Assembly (NCBI RefSeq): GCF_001730525.1
Contig: NZ_MDFN01000009.1
Coordinates: 1-64,000, forward strand
Reading direction: 5' to 3'
Origin: Arcticibacter eurypsychrophilus
GTDB taxonomy: Bacteria; Bacteroidota; Bacteroidia; Sphingobacteriales; Sphingobacteriaceae
Length of the DNA stretch: 64,000 bases
In this document: piece after piece, positions 36,874 through 44,752 of the stretch
How the letters are laid out: every line of letters starts with the position of its first letter
Position numbering within the stretch: the stretch's first letter is position 1
Position numbers and translations under genes: made by a program
The notes under the pieces: model-generated
What the model saw: only the letters and a program-made list of their open reading frames with translations
Told to the model about the DNA's origin: nothing
The model's database searches: none

Positions 36874-39291
36874 TTAATATATAGGTGGAAATAATGAGGG
36901 ATTAGTTTCACTCATCATTTCATAAACAACTTCAATAATGTCATCCGTAGAAGGTTTGCTAAAATAATCACCATCTGTACCATAAGGAGGGCGGTGTTCC
37001 TTAGCAGTTATAGTTCTCGGTGCACTATCCAGATGATAATATCCGTTTTGTTTCTCCAGTATTTGCTGCAGAATATAAGCAGAAGCACCACCGGGAACAT
37101 CCTCATCTACAATCAATAATTTATTTGTTTTCTTTAATGATTGTGCACACAGATGATCCAGATCAAAAGGATGTAACGTTTGCAGATCTATAATTTCTAT
37201 AGAAATGCCCATGTGTTCAAGCTCTTCTGCCACTTCCTGAACCACACGAAGTGTAGAACCGTAGGAAACAATTGTGATGTCCTTACCTTCCCGCATCAGC
37301 TCTGCTTTTCCAAGAGCTACAGTAAAATCACCTACATTAGAAGGAAGACGCTCTTTTAAACGATAACCATTCAAACATTCCACAACTAAAGCAGGCTCAT
37401 CAGCACGAAGTAATGTGTTATACATACCTGCCGCCTGAGTCATATTTCGGGGTACGCAGATATGAACCCCGCGCATAATACCTAATATAGCTGCCATCGG
37501 TGACCCTGAATGCCACACACCTTCAAGACGATGTCCACGGGTACGGATAATCAAAGGAGCCTTCTGACCGCCCTTAGTACGATAACTTAAACTTGCCAGA
37601 TCATCACTGATCACGTTTATAGCATATAAAATATAGTCGATATATTGAATTTCAGCGATAGGTTTTAAGCCACGGAGACCTAAACCAATACCTTGTCCGA
37701 TAATGGTACTTTCCCGGATTCCGGTATCAGCCACTCTTAATTTGCCAAACTTGTCCTGCAGCCCCGCAAAGCCCTGATTTACATCACCTATACTTCCAAC
37801 ATCTTCACCAAAAGCAATAATCCGTGCATCTCTTGCAAAGTTTGCATCGAAACAGCCATTCAAAATTTCCCTTCCATCAATAAGCTTAGAGTCTGCGTCA
37901 TATATAGGAGCAACAACGGGAACGTGTACATGCGAATCAAATGAATCGGTAAATAGTTTTGAATTATAGCGTTCATTGTTATCAGCCAACTGTTCCTGGT
38001 ACCAATTCTGAAGATCTTGCTTCTGTACCGAATCTTTTCCAATCAGCGTACGCATTGTTTTGCGCACATGAACCATAATCTCCCTTCTGGTTACCTCTAC
38101 AGAGGAATGAATTGACTTCGCCATTTCATTAAAGACTGGAAGATCAAACGCTTTCAACAGTGCTTCTGCTTCATCAGCTTCCTTGCGCAATTCTTTTTGG
38201 AAGTTATCCCAAGCATTTTTACGGCAAACACGAACATATTCAATTGCCTTTGTTTCAAGCTCAGCCAGCTCTTCTTCATTGATAATGGCCGACTCGATCA
38301 TCCAGTTTCGCATTTTCAACAAACAGTCGAACTGCATTTCCCAGGCTAATCTTTCTTTTGATTTATACCGCTCATGAGAACCTGAAGTGGAATGTCCCTG
38401 CGGTTGAGTAAGTTCATATACATGAATCATCACCGGAATTTGTTTCTCCCGGCAAATGGCTATAGCCTTTTCATATGTTTCACAAAGACCTGCATAATCC
38501 CAGCCCTTTACTTTAAAGATCTCAAATCCTTCGCCCTTTTCATCGCGTTGAAATCCTTTTAGTACTTCTGAAATATCTTGTTTGGTAGTTTGCAATTCTG
38601 AAGGCACTGAAATAGCAAAACCATCATCCCAAATAGACACAGCCATCGGAATCTGTAATACTCCGGCAGCATTAATGGCTTCAAAAAACACCCCTTCAGA
38701 TGTTGAGCCATTGCCTATGGTACCAAATGCAACTTCATTCCCTCCTGCTGAAAAATGCGATAGGTAACTCAGATCCGGATTATTCCTATATAATTTGGAT
38801 GCTTGGGCTAGTCCTACCAAACGAGCCATTTGCCCCCCAGTAGTGGAAATATCGGCAGATGTATTTTTAGTAAGCATCTGATTTTTCCAGCTGCCATCCT
38901 CATTGAGTACACGCGTTGAAAAATGACAATTCATCTGCCTGCCTCCCGAAAACGGCTCTGCTTTTACGTCAGTATTTGCATATAGCTGCGAAAAGAATTC
39001 GGTTATGGTCGCCATTCCAGTAGCAAACATAAATGTCTGATCCCTATAATAGCCCGACCGCCAGTCTCCTTTTTGGAAAACTTTAGCCATTGCTATTTGG
39101 GCAACTTCCTTCCCGTCGCCAAAGATGCCAAACTTGGCCTTACCTGTTAACACTTCACGACGGCCAATTAAACTGGCTTGCCGGCTTTCGAAGCATATTC
39201 GATAGTCTTTAATTACAATATTTTTAAAGTCCTCAAAGCTCAATTCAGGAACCTCAAACTGATTACTTAGTTTAGATTGTTTTTCTGACAT
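36874..39291 (-). CDS. 2-oxoacid dehydrogenase E1, fused alpha and beta subunits
   Basis: A thiamine-diphosphate enzyme that decarboxylates a 2-oxoacid and passes the acyl group to lipoyl E2. The 805-residue protein joins an E1-alpha half (about 1-420; GDGKEVAQIAMAKVF, TPP-binding GNGSTSEGVFFEAIN) to an E1-beta half (about 470-800; FGEDVGSIGDVNQGFAGL, ADTGIRESTIIGQGIGLGLRGLKPIAEIQ, PLIIRTRGHRLEGVWHSGSP). This fusion is common in Bacteroidota and is usually annotated as branched-chain (2-oxoisovalerate) dehydrogenase E1. The ATG at 39291 (MSEKQSK) is chosen over a TTG five codons upstream. No E2 or E3 gene is in the window. Confidence 0.92.
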   Translation of the reverse strand: MSEKQSKLSNQFEVPELSFEDFKNIVIKDYRICFESRQASLIGRREVLTGKAKFGIFGDGKEVAQIAMAKVFQKGDWRSGYYRDQTFMFATGMATITEFFSQLYANTDVKAEPFSGGRQMNCHFSTRVLNEDGSWKNQMLTKNTSADISTTGGQMARLVGLAQASKLYRNNPDLSYLSHFSAGGNEVAFGTIGNGSTSEGVFFEAINAAGVLQIPMAVSIWDDGFAISVPSELQTTKQDISEVLKGFQRDEKGEGFEIFKVKGWDYAGLCETYEKAIAICREKQIPVMIHVYELTQPQGHSTSGSHERYKSKERLAWEMQFDCLLKMRNWMIESAIINEEELAELETKAIEYVRVCRKNAWDNFQKELRKEADEAEALLKAFDLPVFNEMAKSIHSSVEVTRREIMVHVRKTMRTLIGKDSVQKQDLQNWYQEQLADNNERYNSKLFTDSFDSHVHVPVVAPIYDADSKLIDGREILNGCFDANFARDARIIAFGEDVGSIGDVNQGFAGLQDKFGKLRVADTGIRESTIIGQGIGLGLRGLKPIAEIQYIDYILYAINVISDDLASLSYRTKGGQKAPLIIRTRGHRLEGVWHSGSPMAAILGIMRGVHICVPRNMTQAAGMYNTLLRADEPALVVECLNGYRLKERLPSNVGDFTVALGKAELMREGKDITIVSYGSTLRVVQEVAEELEHMGISIEIIDLQTLHPFDLDHLCAQSLKKTNKLLIVDEDVPGGASAYILQQILEKQNGYYHLDSAPRTITAKEHRPPYGTDGDYFSKPSTDDIIEVVYEMMSETNPSLFPPIY

Positions 39292-39768
39292 ATGTATGAG
39301 AGTCAATTCTTCAAAATTAACATAAAATAAAACCGTTATGCTGTTTAATCAGAAGAAAATTACAAAGATTGAGCAGGATATAATTTGGTTGTGTGCTAAT
39401 AAACAGTAAATATGACCTTATCCGATACATTTTTACACTACGATGTGTTTCAGTATAAGACCTGTAGCGGTTTTGGATACCTCGGTTTTATATGATCATC
39501 AGTGATCTCATATCATTATTTTTTAAAGGATACATGGGGTAATCGTATTTATAATTAAAAGAGATTTAAGTCTGATCTAAAACGCAGTTTGTTTTCATTC
39601 GGAGCGGAGAAGGTGCGGACAAGGTGCGGAGAAGGTGCGTGGAATGTGCGCTTTAATTATAATGGAGTGTATTCATTGTCTCGTCCTAATATAACTATAC
39701 ACTTGTAATTCAATAAAGCACGAAATAGACGGCAATCTTAAAAATATTGTTACTTAAGGGCATAGTTT
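39292..39768. other. Intergenic region between divergent genes
   Basis: About 480 bases between the E1 gene and the DUF1573 gene. It holds an 11-bp tandem repeat (39604-39650), described separately, and a CAAAATTA at 39312-39319 that is an exact minus-strand TAnnTTTG box without a matching TTG. No ORF or RNA gene was recognised. Confidence 0.6.
39604..39650. repeat. 11-bp GC-rich tandem repeat
   Basis: Units GCGGAGAAGGT, GCGGACAAGGT, GCGGAGAAGGT and the diverged GCGTGGAATGT follow one another, ending in a further GCG. The block is GC-rich within an AT-rich gap and carries no ORF. It could be a protein-binding array or a dispersed intergenic repeat; the sequence does not say which. Confidence 0.85.
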
Positions 39769-39798
39769 TTGAATAGTTAATTAGTTGAGTTACCTTTA
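39769..39798 (+). promoter_or_regulatory. Promoter of the DUF1573 gene
   Basis: TTG at 39769-39771, 19 bases, then TACCTTTA at 39791-39798, which matches seven of the eight positions of TAnnTTTG. The start codon is at 39823, leaving a leader of about 20 bases. Confidence 0.65.
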
Positions 39799-39822
39799 CA
39801 AAACGTTTATATTATAACACAC

Positions 39823-40206
39823 ATGAAAAAGCTTATAGCCTTTTGTTTAATACTATTAGGATTTATTACGGTTTCTGCAATGCGTGCAGACCAGCAACCT
39901 GATTTCAAGTTTGAAAAAGAAACGAATGACTTTGGTAAAATCCCTCAGGGAAAGCCAGTTAGTTATGAATTTAAGTTTACTAATACTGGCGATCAGCCTT
40001 TGATTATCAGCAATGTAGAATCAACTTGCGGTTGTACAGTCCCTAAATACACCAGTACCCCTATTAAAAAAGGTGATACCGGCATTATTACAGTAACCTA
40101 TAATGCAGCTGCTCCTGGAGCTTTTAACAAAGCATTGACTATTAAATCAAATGCAAAAACTCCTGTAAAATACATTTACATCAAGGGAAGCGTTGCAACA
40201 AGTTAA
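39823..40206 (+). CDS. DUF1573 secreted protein
   Basis: A 127-residue protein with a signal peptide (MKKLIAFCLILLGFITVSA) and one immunoglobulin-like DUF1573 domain: FGKIPQGKPVSYEFKFTNTGDQPLIISNVESTCGCTVPKYTSTPIKKG. The CGC motif is characteristic. Such proteins are periplasmic or surface-exposed and their function is unknown. It has its own promoter and terminator, so it is probably monocistronic. Confidence 0.92.
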   Translation: MKKLIAFCLILLGFITVSAMRADQQPDFKFEKETNDFGKIPQGKPVSYEFKFTNTGDQPLIISNVESTCGCTVPKYTSTPIKKGDTGIITVTYNAAAPGAFNKALTIKSNAKTPVKYIYIKGSVATS

Positions 40207-40235
40207 TAAATATTAATAAATTTTGCTTCAAGCAT

Positions 40236-40268
40236 AAAAAACCTCTCTATAACAGGGAGGTTTTTTTT
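40236..40268 (+). terminator. Terminator behind the DUF1573 gene
   Basis: AACCTCTCT pairs with AGGGAGGTT (one T-G pair) around a five-base loop, with an A run before and eight T after. It ends just ahead of the aminotransferase start. Confidence 0.88.
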
Positions 40269-40283
40269 ATGTTTGTATATATT

Positions 40284-41522
40284 ATGCCACATATTTCAAA
40301 CAAGGGGAAGGGGATGCCAGCTTCACCGATACGCAAATTAACACCATTTGCAGAGCAGGCAAAACTACAAGGAAAGACTGTTTATCATTTAAACATAGGT
40401 CAGCCAGATATTGAAACTCCGGAAGTCATGATGAATGCGATCCGGAATGTCGATTTCAAAGTATTGGCATATACGCAATCCGAGGGAACAATATCTTATC
40501 GGGCCAAACTGGCAGACTATTACAACCATGCCGGATATAACATTACTGCTGAGGATATTCTGGTTACTACTGGAGCTTCGGAAGCCATTGTTATTGCCAT
40601 GCAAACCTGTTTGGATCCTGGAGATGAAATTATTATCCCAGAGCCTTTTTATGCCAACTACAATGCATTTGCATGGATGAGCAATGCGGTAATCAGACCT
40701 GTACTATCTCTTATGGAGAATGGATTTGCGCTACCTCCGGTTAGCGAATTTGAAAAGCTGATTACTCCTAAATCGAAAGCAATCTTCATCTGCAATCCCA
40801 ATAATCCTACTGGATATCTATACTCCTATGATGAATTGGTAGAATTGAAGAAACTGTGCTTAAAATATGATCTTTACTTCTTTGTTGATGAAGCTTACCG
40901 CGAATTTTGCTACGATGGAAATACGTTTCATTCACCAATGCATTTAGATGGGCTTGACCAGCATGTGATTGTTTTTGATAGTGTTTCAAAACGGTATAGT
41001 GCCTGTGGAGCGCGTATAGGTTGCTTTGTTACAAAAAACAAACAAGTTTTGGCTACTGCTCTGAAATTTGCACAATCTCGGTTAAGTCCGGGGATGGTCG
41101 ATCAGATCGCTGCAGAAGCTGCATTAGATACACCAGATTCTTATTTTGAATTAATAAATAAAGAATATACAGAAAGACGGGATTTTCTGGTAAATTCGCT
41201 TAATAAAATGCAAGGCGTTTATTGTCCGAATCCTAAAGGTGCTTTTTATGTTGTTGCCCGTTTCCCGGTTGATGATTCAGAAAAGTTCTGCCAATGGATG
41301 CTGGAAGAATTTGAATATGACAATCAGACAGTCATGCTGGCACCAGCAGCTGGTTTTTACAGCACAGAGGGCGCTGGAAGAGACGAAATAAGATTGGCAT
41401 ACGTTTTGAACAAAGAAGACTTAGCGAAAGCTATGATCTGTTTGGATAAAGGGTTAAAAGCTTATCCCGGCAGAAAACTAGAAGTCAGCCCGGCAAATAC
41501 AGTTGGAACTGTCTTTATTTAA
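40284..41522 (+). CDS. PLP-dependent class I/II aminotransferase (aspartate-type)
   Basis: The 412-residue fold-type I enzyme shows NIGQPDIETP near the N terminus, GASEAI (phosphate cup), NPNNPTGYLYS, DEAYREFCYDG with the pyridine-nitrogen Asp, and the Schiff-base K236 in SVSKRYSACGARIG. It transfers an amino group between an amino acid (probably aspartate or an aromatic one) and 2-oxoglutarate. The ATG at 40284 is chosen over one at 40269 because the latter abuts the terminator T run and adds five residues lacking in the family. An aromatic aminotransferase is absent from the aro cluster, so this enzyme could fill that step, but that is a guess. Confidence 0.92.
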   Translation: MPHISNKGKGMPASPIRKLTPFAEQAKLQGKTVYHLNIGQPDIETPEVMMNAIRNVDFKVLAYTQSEGTISYRAKLADYYNHAGYNITAEDILVTTGASEAIVIAMQTCLDPGDEIIIPEPFYANYNAFAWMSNAVIRPVLSLMENGFALPPVSEFEKLITPKSKAIFICNPNNPTGYLYSYDELVELKKLCLKYDLYFFVDEAYREFCYDGNTFHSPMHLDGLDQHVIVFDSVSKRYSACGARIGCFVTKNKQVLATALKFAQSRLSPGMVDQIAAEAALDTPDSYFELINKEYTERRDFLVNSLNKMQGVYCPNPKGAFYVVARFPVDDSEKFCQWMLEEFEYDNQTVMLAPAAGFYSTEGAGRDEIRLAYVLNKEDLAKAMICLDKGLKAYPGRKLEVSPANTVGTVFI

Positions 41523-41535
41523 AAAGAATATACTT

Positions 41536-41901
41536 GGGGCCGACCGGAATTGACAGGATGGTAGCAGGTATGTAAGCATGCAGCGCGTTGTGAGACTAGC
41601 GCTTAAATCTGAACTCTCAAAACCACAATTGGCGAAAATAACTACGCCTTAGCTGCCTAATTTAGAATTAGCTTAGCTTTTGTCCCGCTGGTATTCTGTT
41701 CTGTTTAATCAGTATATGGGGCATCGTTCAACAGAACTGGTCTGATAAAAGGTGTGATTACCGGACAAGATAAAGCACCTAAGGAAGACGGTACAGGCAC
41801 TCGGTCAGCCTTCCCCTTCTCTACAATTAAATGACAGATACGCATGTAGAAAGCATAATTTGTTCCATGTTTGGACGAGGGTTCGAATCCCTCCGGCTCC
41901 A
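41536..41901 (+). ncRNA. ssrA: Transfer-messenger RNA (tmRNA)
   Basis: The 5' end GGGGCCGACCGG and 3' end GGTTCGAATCCCTCCGGCTCC-A form the alanine-tRNA-like half: GGGGCCG pairs with CGGCTCC and a T arm with TTCGAAT is present. The tag ORF at 41631-41660 reads GENNYALAA and then TAA, the type of tag known from Porphyromonas. CCA is not encoded. It rescues stalled ribosomes together with SmpB. The 3' end is the usual target of integrating elements, and a recombinase remnant begins 80 bases downstream. Confidence 0.97.
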
Positions 41902-41918
41902 CATCTTAAAGAGCTTTT

Positions 41919-41947
41919 AGTCAGCCGGTTACAGAAACTGGCTGACT
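41919..41947 (+). other. Inverted repeat behind tmRNA
   Basis: AGTCAGCCGGTT (41919-41930) pairs with AACTGGCTGACT around a short ACAGA loop, with one G-T pair. It lies 18 bases past the tmRNA end. No T run follows, so it may be a weak terminator or an integrase arm site. Confidence 0.45.
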
Positions 41948-41981
41948 ATCCAGCTGACCAAAAACTAAAGAATTACTCCGA

Positions 41982-42817
41982 GTGAATGCTAAATGGGAAG
42001 GACCTTTCATATTTGAACCTCCAAAAGGAGATCTTTCGAAAGATCGGTTTGTCTGGATCAAATATCAAAACCCTTTAACCGGTAAGCTGGAAAGATTTCG
42101 TTACAATATAGGATTAAATAAATTTACGACCAAAGAGGACCGCCGGCAACATGGTAAGTCTTTAAGGGTTGTAAGTGATAACCTACTCAAAGAAGACTGG
42201 TCTCCATTTGAAAAGCATGATGCCTTTGCAAGGCACAAAGATAAATCTGTTGTATCTCTTATAGATCAGTACCTGGATGAGATAAAAAGTAATCTGAGGC
42301 CTAACACCTACAAGAAATATTATATTGAAGTCCAGTTCTTCAAAAAGTATTTGATATCAAATTACCTGGTCAACCTTTTATTGAATGATGTCACAAAGAC
42401 AGTCGTCGTCAATTTTCTTAATTGGGGAAAACAAAAACGAGCATGGAAGGCCAAAACCTATAATCACTATTTGAATGACATCACGACGATGTTCAATTAT
42501 TATCACCAGAATTACGATAACTACATTGGAAAGGTTCCGGCTCTGAGTCTTAAGCGTGCACCCAGTGAGAGGCCTGGCAATTCTGCATTTAGTGATTGGC
42601 AGTTTAAGAAGCTAAGGGAATCGATGTTTAGGAATGGTGACACGATGCTTTATACCTTCTGCAGCTTTATATATTATGGAGCTTTGAGAAATGAAGCTGA
42701 GGGAAACTATTTGAAGCCGGTGACTTTAATTTCAGCATAAAGAAATTGAAGGTTGATTCCGGAACACCAAAGAACAGAAAGACGGAAGAAGGAGAATCAA
42801 GATTTAATGAGCTATAG
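41982..42817 (+). pseudogene. Tyrosine recombinase (phage integrase) remnant
   Basis: The readable frame (252 codons to 42740) has an N-terminal arm-binding region and a SAM-like core-binding domain (SVVSLIDQYLDEIKSNLRPNTYKKYYIEVQFFKKYL ... KAKTYNHYLNDITTMFNYY), then begins the catalytic domain with FIYYGALRNEAE, where the Arg of ALRNEA would be catalytic Arg I. It stops at 42740. Reading continues in another frame from about 42700, with FNFSIKKLKVDSGTPKNRKTE, which suits the next integrase segment, and stops at 42817. The H-x-x-R and Tyr boxes are missing. So the gene has a frameshift and a 3' deletion and cannot be active. Confidence 0.8.
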
Positions 42818-42831
42818 GCTAGTTTTGTCAA

Positions 42832-42889
42832 TAATATTACCAAATTCTAATTATACCGAATTCGGTATAATTAGAATTTGGTAATATTA
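42832..42889. repeat. Perfect 58-bp palindrome upstream of the KilA-N gene
   Basis: Two 29-base arms without a spacer are exact reverse complements, centred on GAATTC (42858-42863). It ends 32 bases before the KilA-N start codon. The central 26 bp (42848-42873) recur with one change inside the KilA-N coding sequence at 43104-43129. In RNA it would form a near-perfect 29-pair hairpin with no tetraloop, and in DNA it could be an operator or a cruciform. A small hairpin, GCCTT-CAA-AAGGC, follows at 42896-42908. Confidence 0.97.
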
Positions 42890-42921
42890 GCAATCGCCTT
42901 CAAAAGGCTAGAAATAACATT

Positions 42922-43830
42922 ATGAGTAAAATAATTATAGAAGGAATTGAGATTAATGTTGAATCAAAGGAGAACATTGATTACATCTCATTGACAGACA
43001 TGGCAAAAAGCCAGCATGAAAACATCATAATAACTAAATGGTTAAGCTTAAAAAACACAATTGAATACCTTGGTGAATGGGAGGCCATGTATAATCCTGA
43101 TTTTAATTATACCGAATTCGGTACAATTAAAAATACATCAGGAAGTAACAACTTTGTACTTTCAGTAAAGGAGTGGATTGAAAGAACAGGTGCCATCGGG
43201 ATAACAGCAAAAGCTGGAAGATATGGTGGAACCTATGCTCATAAAGACATCGCATTTCAATTTGGAATGTGGATCAGCCCAAAATTCCAATTATTGTTAG
43301 TCAAGGAATTTCAGAGACTAAAAGAAGAAGAAAATAAAAGATTAGGGTCTGAATGGGATTATCGTCGCTTTCTTTCAAAAACAAATTACAAGATACATAC
43401 CGACGCTATTAAGGATTTTGTTCTTCCTGCTTTAAACGTTTCTAAAGAAAATGAGTGGCTTGTATATGCTGACGAGGCTGATATCTTGAATGTTGCCATG
43501 TTTGGAATGACTTCAAAGACGTGGAAAGAGACAAACCCTGAAGCAGCACTAAAAAACCTAAACTTACGGGATTTAGCAGATGCTCATCAGTTGATAGTAC
43601 TAAGCAACCTTGAAAGTCTTAATGCTGGGATGATTCAGGCTGGAGCAGATAAATCCTCACGCTTGTTTACCCTGAGAAAGAATGCCGAATTTCAACTCAA
43701 CTCTTTAAGAAAATCTACCTATACTTTAGAAAAAATTCAAAGTCCTTTTTCAGATGTTAAAAATAAGACAATTGATACACCTATTACAGTTACTCCGTCA
43801 ACTAAAGTGAAAAAAATAATTAAGCCATAA
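42922..43830 (+). CDS. KilA-N domain protein
   Basis: A 302-residue protein with an N-terminal KilA-N DNA-binding domain over about residues 5-115: IDYISLTDMAK, IIITKWLSLKNTIEYLGEWEAMYNPDFNYTEFG, and SVKEWIERTGAIGITAKAGRYGGTYAHKDIAFQFGMWISPKFQLLLVKEFQRLKEEE. The C-terminal half is helical (LSKTNYKIHTDAIKDFVLPAL ... NLRDLADAHQLIVLSNLESLNAGMIQAGADKSSRLFTLRKNAEFQLNSL) and typical of Bacteroidota members. KilA-N proteins are phage- and mobile-element-associated; their function in bacteria is largely unknown. It is intact in a decayed element, preceded by a perfect palindrome. Confidence 0.9.
   Translation: MSKIIIEGIEINVESKENIDYISLTDMAKSQHENIIITKWLSLKNTIEYLGEWEAMYNPDFNYTEFGTIKNTSGSNNFVLSVKEWIERTGAIGITAKAGRYGGTYAHKDIAFQFGMWISPKFQLLLVKEFQRLKEEENKRLGSEWDYRRFLSKTNYKIHTDAIKDFVLPALNVSKENEWLVYADEADILNVAMFGMTSKTWKETNPEAALKNLNLRDLADAHQLIVLSNLESLNAGMIQAGADKSSRLFTLRKNAEFQLNSLRKSTYTLEKIQSPFSDVKNKTIDTPITVTPSTKVKKIIKP
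43104..43129. repeat. Palindrome-core copy inside the KilA-N coding sequence
   Basis: These 26 bases match 25 of 26 positions of the palindrome core at 42848-42873; the single change is T to C near the right end. The copy is itself an inverted repeat with one mismatch and encodes NYTEFGT(I), centred on the Glu-Phe codons GAATTC. The two copies are 256 bp apart. Confidence 0.95.
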
Positions 43831-43889
43831 TAATATCATGATAGATCAGTACGCAGACAAGCACCTTTAGATTATATAGGAAAACTTTG

Positions 43890-44154
43890 AAGTGGGCCAG
43901 GTTGAGTTTACAACGTTCTGTGAAGTATCTCAGCCTTCCATTAGCAGGATGCTTGCCTGCACTCATGAATATTGATGGAGGTAATTTAAACCGTATGCTT
44001 GAAGCTTCATTATGATCCAATGTGGGTGATTTCAGGTATAATACCGGCGAAGGTGAAGGAAGAAAGGTCAAGCCTACTTACGGATATCACAAATCTAATA
44101 GTTGAGATCAAGATCTTAAATGCAAGATTGGCAACGGTCGAGGAAAGAGTTTAA
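43890..44154 (+). pseudogene. Degraded phage-type HTH regulator
   Basis: Short readable pieces in different frames suggest one old gene: VEFTTFCEVSQPSISRML near 43910-43960 resembles a helix-turn-helix (the C-x-VSQPSISRM recognition-helix form), and the frame from about 44020 to 44154 gives VKEERSSLLTDITNLIVEIKILNARLATVEERV, a C-terminal coiled coil common in small Bacteroidota phage repressors. Several stops and frame changes lie between them. The call is by appearance only. Confidence 0.5.
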
Positions 44155-44752
44155 CATTTCACTAACTGACTACTCAGCTATCTACAGTGGGCAAATTCGA
44201 CTACTGTAAAAACCTTAACAGCCCCCTATTACATGGAAAAGATCAGAAAAGAGGCAATCAACTTTAAATAGTTTTTGCCTCTTTTTTTTATATACTGGGT
44301 AGCAAAAAAGCCAGATTAGATCACCTCGTTTTCCTTGACCCATTTATTTGTAAAATGTGAAATCCACGGGTTTACAGGTTCATTCAACCCTACATTTCGT
44401 TTAGATAATCCTGACCCATATAATTGCCAAAACCCTTATTATCAAAATTTTAAAATTAAATAATTTAGATTTCCGAAAGACACTGTTTATTAACAGGCAG
44501 GCTTGAATCTACTTTTATATACCTTTATACTTATAATAGTCTTTTCCAATAACCATTATGAAATACATTTTATGCTTACCATTTTCCTTTAGGCATGAAG
44601 ATAATTAATAAAGAAATAAAATCAATAGTAGAAATTTACGCTTTCCATTATCCGTCACAATCATGTTGTAGTTAATCTCAATGGCTTTTGCTTAAAATCT
44701 GTAAGTTTTAGAATTGCACCTGATACTATATTCTCATATTAAAAAATAAAGT
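44155..44752 (+). other. Gene-free region before the GH31 gene, with a possible promoter
   Basis: About 600 AT-rich bases. Besides the terminator at 44246, the only signal is TTG at 44688-44690, 18 bases, then TAGAATTG at 44709-44716 (seven of eight match to TAnnTTTG), which may be the promoter of the GH31 gene at 44753. No other ORF or repeat was recognised. Confidence 0.4.
44246..44290 (+). terminator. Intrinsic terminator at the end of the element
   Basis: AAAAGAGGCAA (44247-44257) pairs with TTGCCTCTTTT around a loop of about 14 bases, and eight T follow. It marks the end of transcription for the KilA-N region. Confidence 0.85.

Larger units (their letters stand above)
41902..44246 (+). 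mobile_element. Decayed integrative element at the tmRNA 3' end
   Basis: Immediately behind ssrA lie a broken tyrosine recombinase gene, an extended palindrome, a KilA-N gene and a degraded HTH-type regulator, followed by a terminator at 44246. This is the composition of a prophage or integrative-element remnant. The right boundary is set by the terminator and is uncertain; I found no second copy of the tmRNA 3' end (an attR) in the window. Confidence 0.65.

Noticed and set aside
39604-39650. CRISPR array
   Set aside because: Units of 11 bp follow each other without spacers, so this is a plain tandem repeat. No CRISPR-like array was seen in the window.
41529-41536. TATACTTG as a promoter of ssrA
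   Set aside because: It overlaps the first base of the mature tmRNA, so transcription would start inside the RNA.
41705-41902. Minus-strand ORF of 65 codons within tmRNA
   Set aside because: Lies wholly inside ssrA; structural RNA sequence, not coding.
42832-42889. Rho-independent terminator of the integrase remnant
   Set aside because: The stem is far longer than a terminator, is AT-rich, lacks a T run, and its core is repeated inside the next gene.
43820-44071. Minus-strand ORF of 83 codons behind KilA-N
   Set aside because: It overlaps the remains of a + strand regulator and has no recognisable features; a chance frame in decayed sequence.
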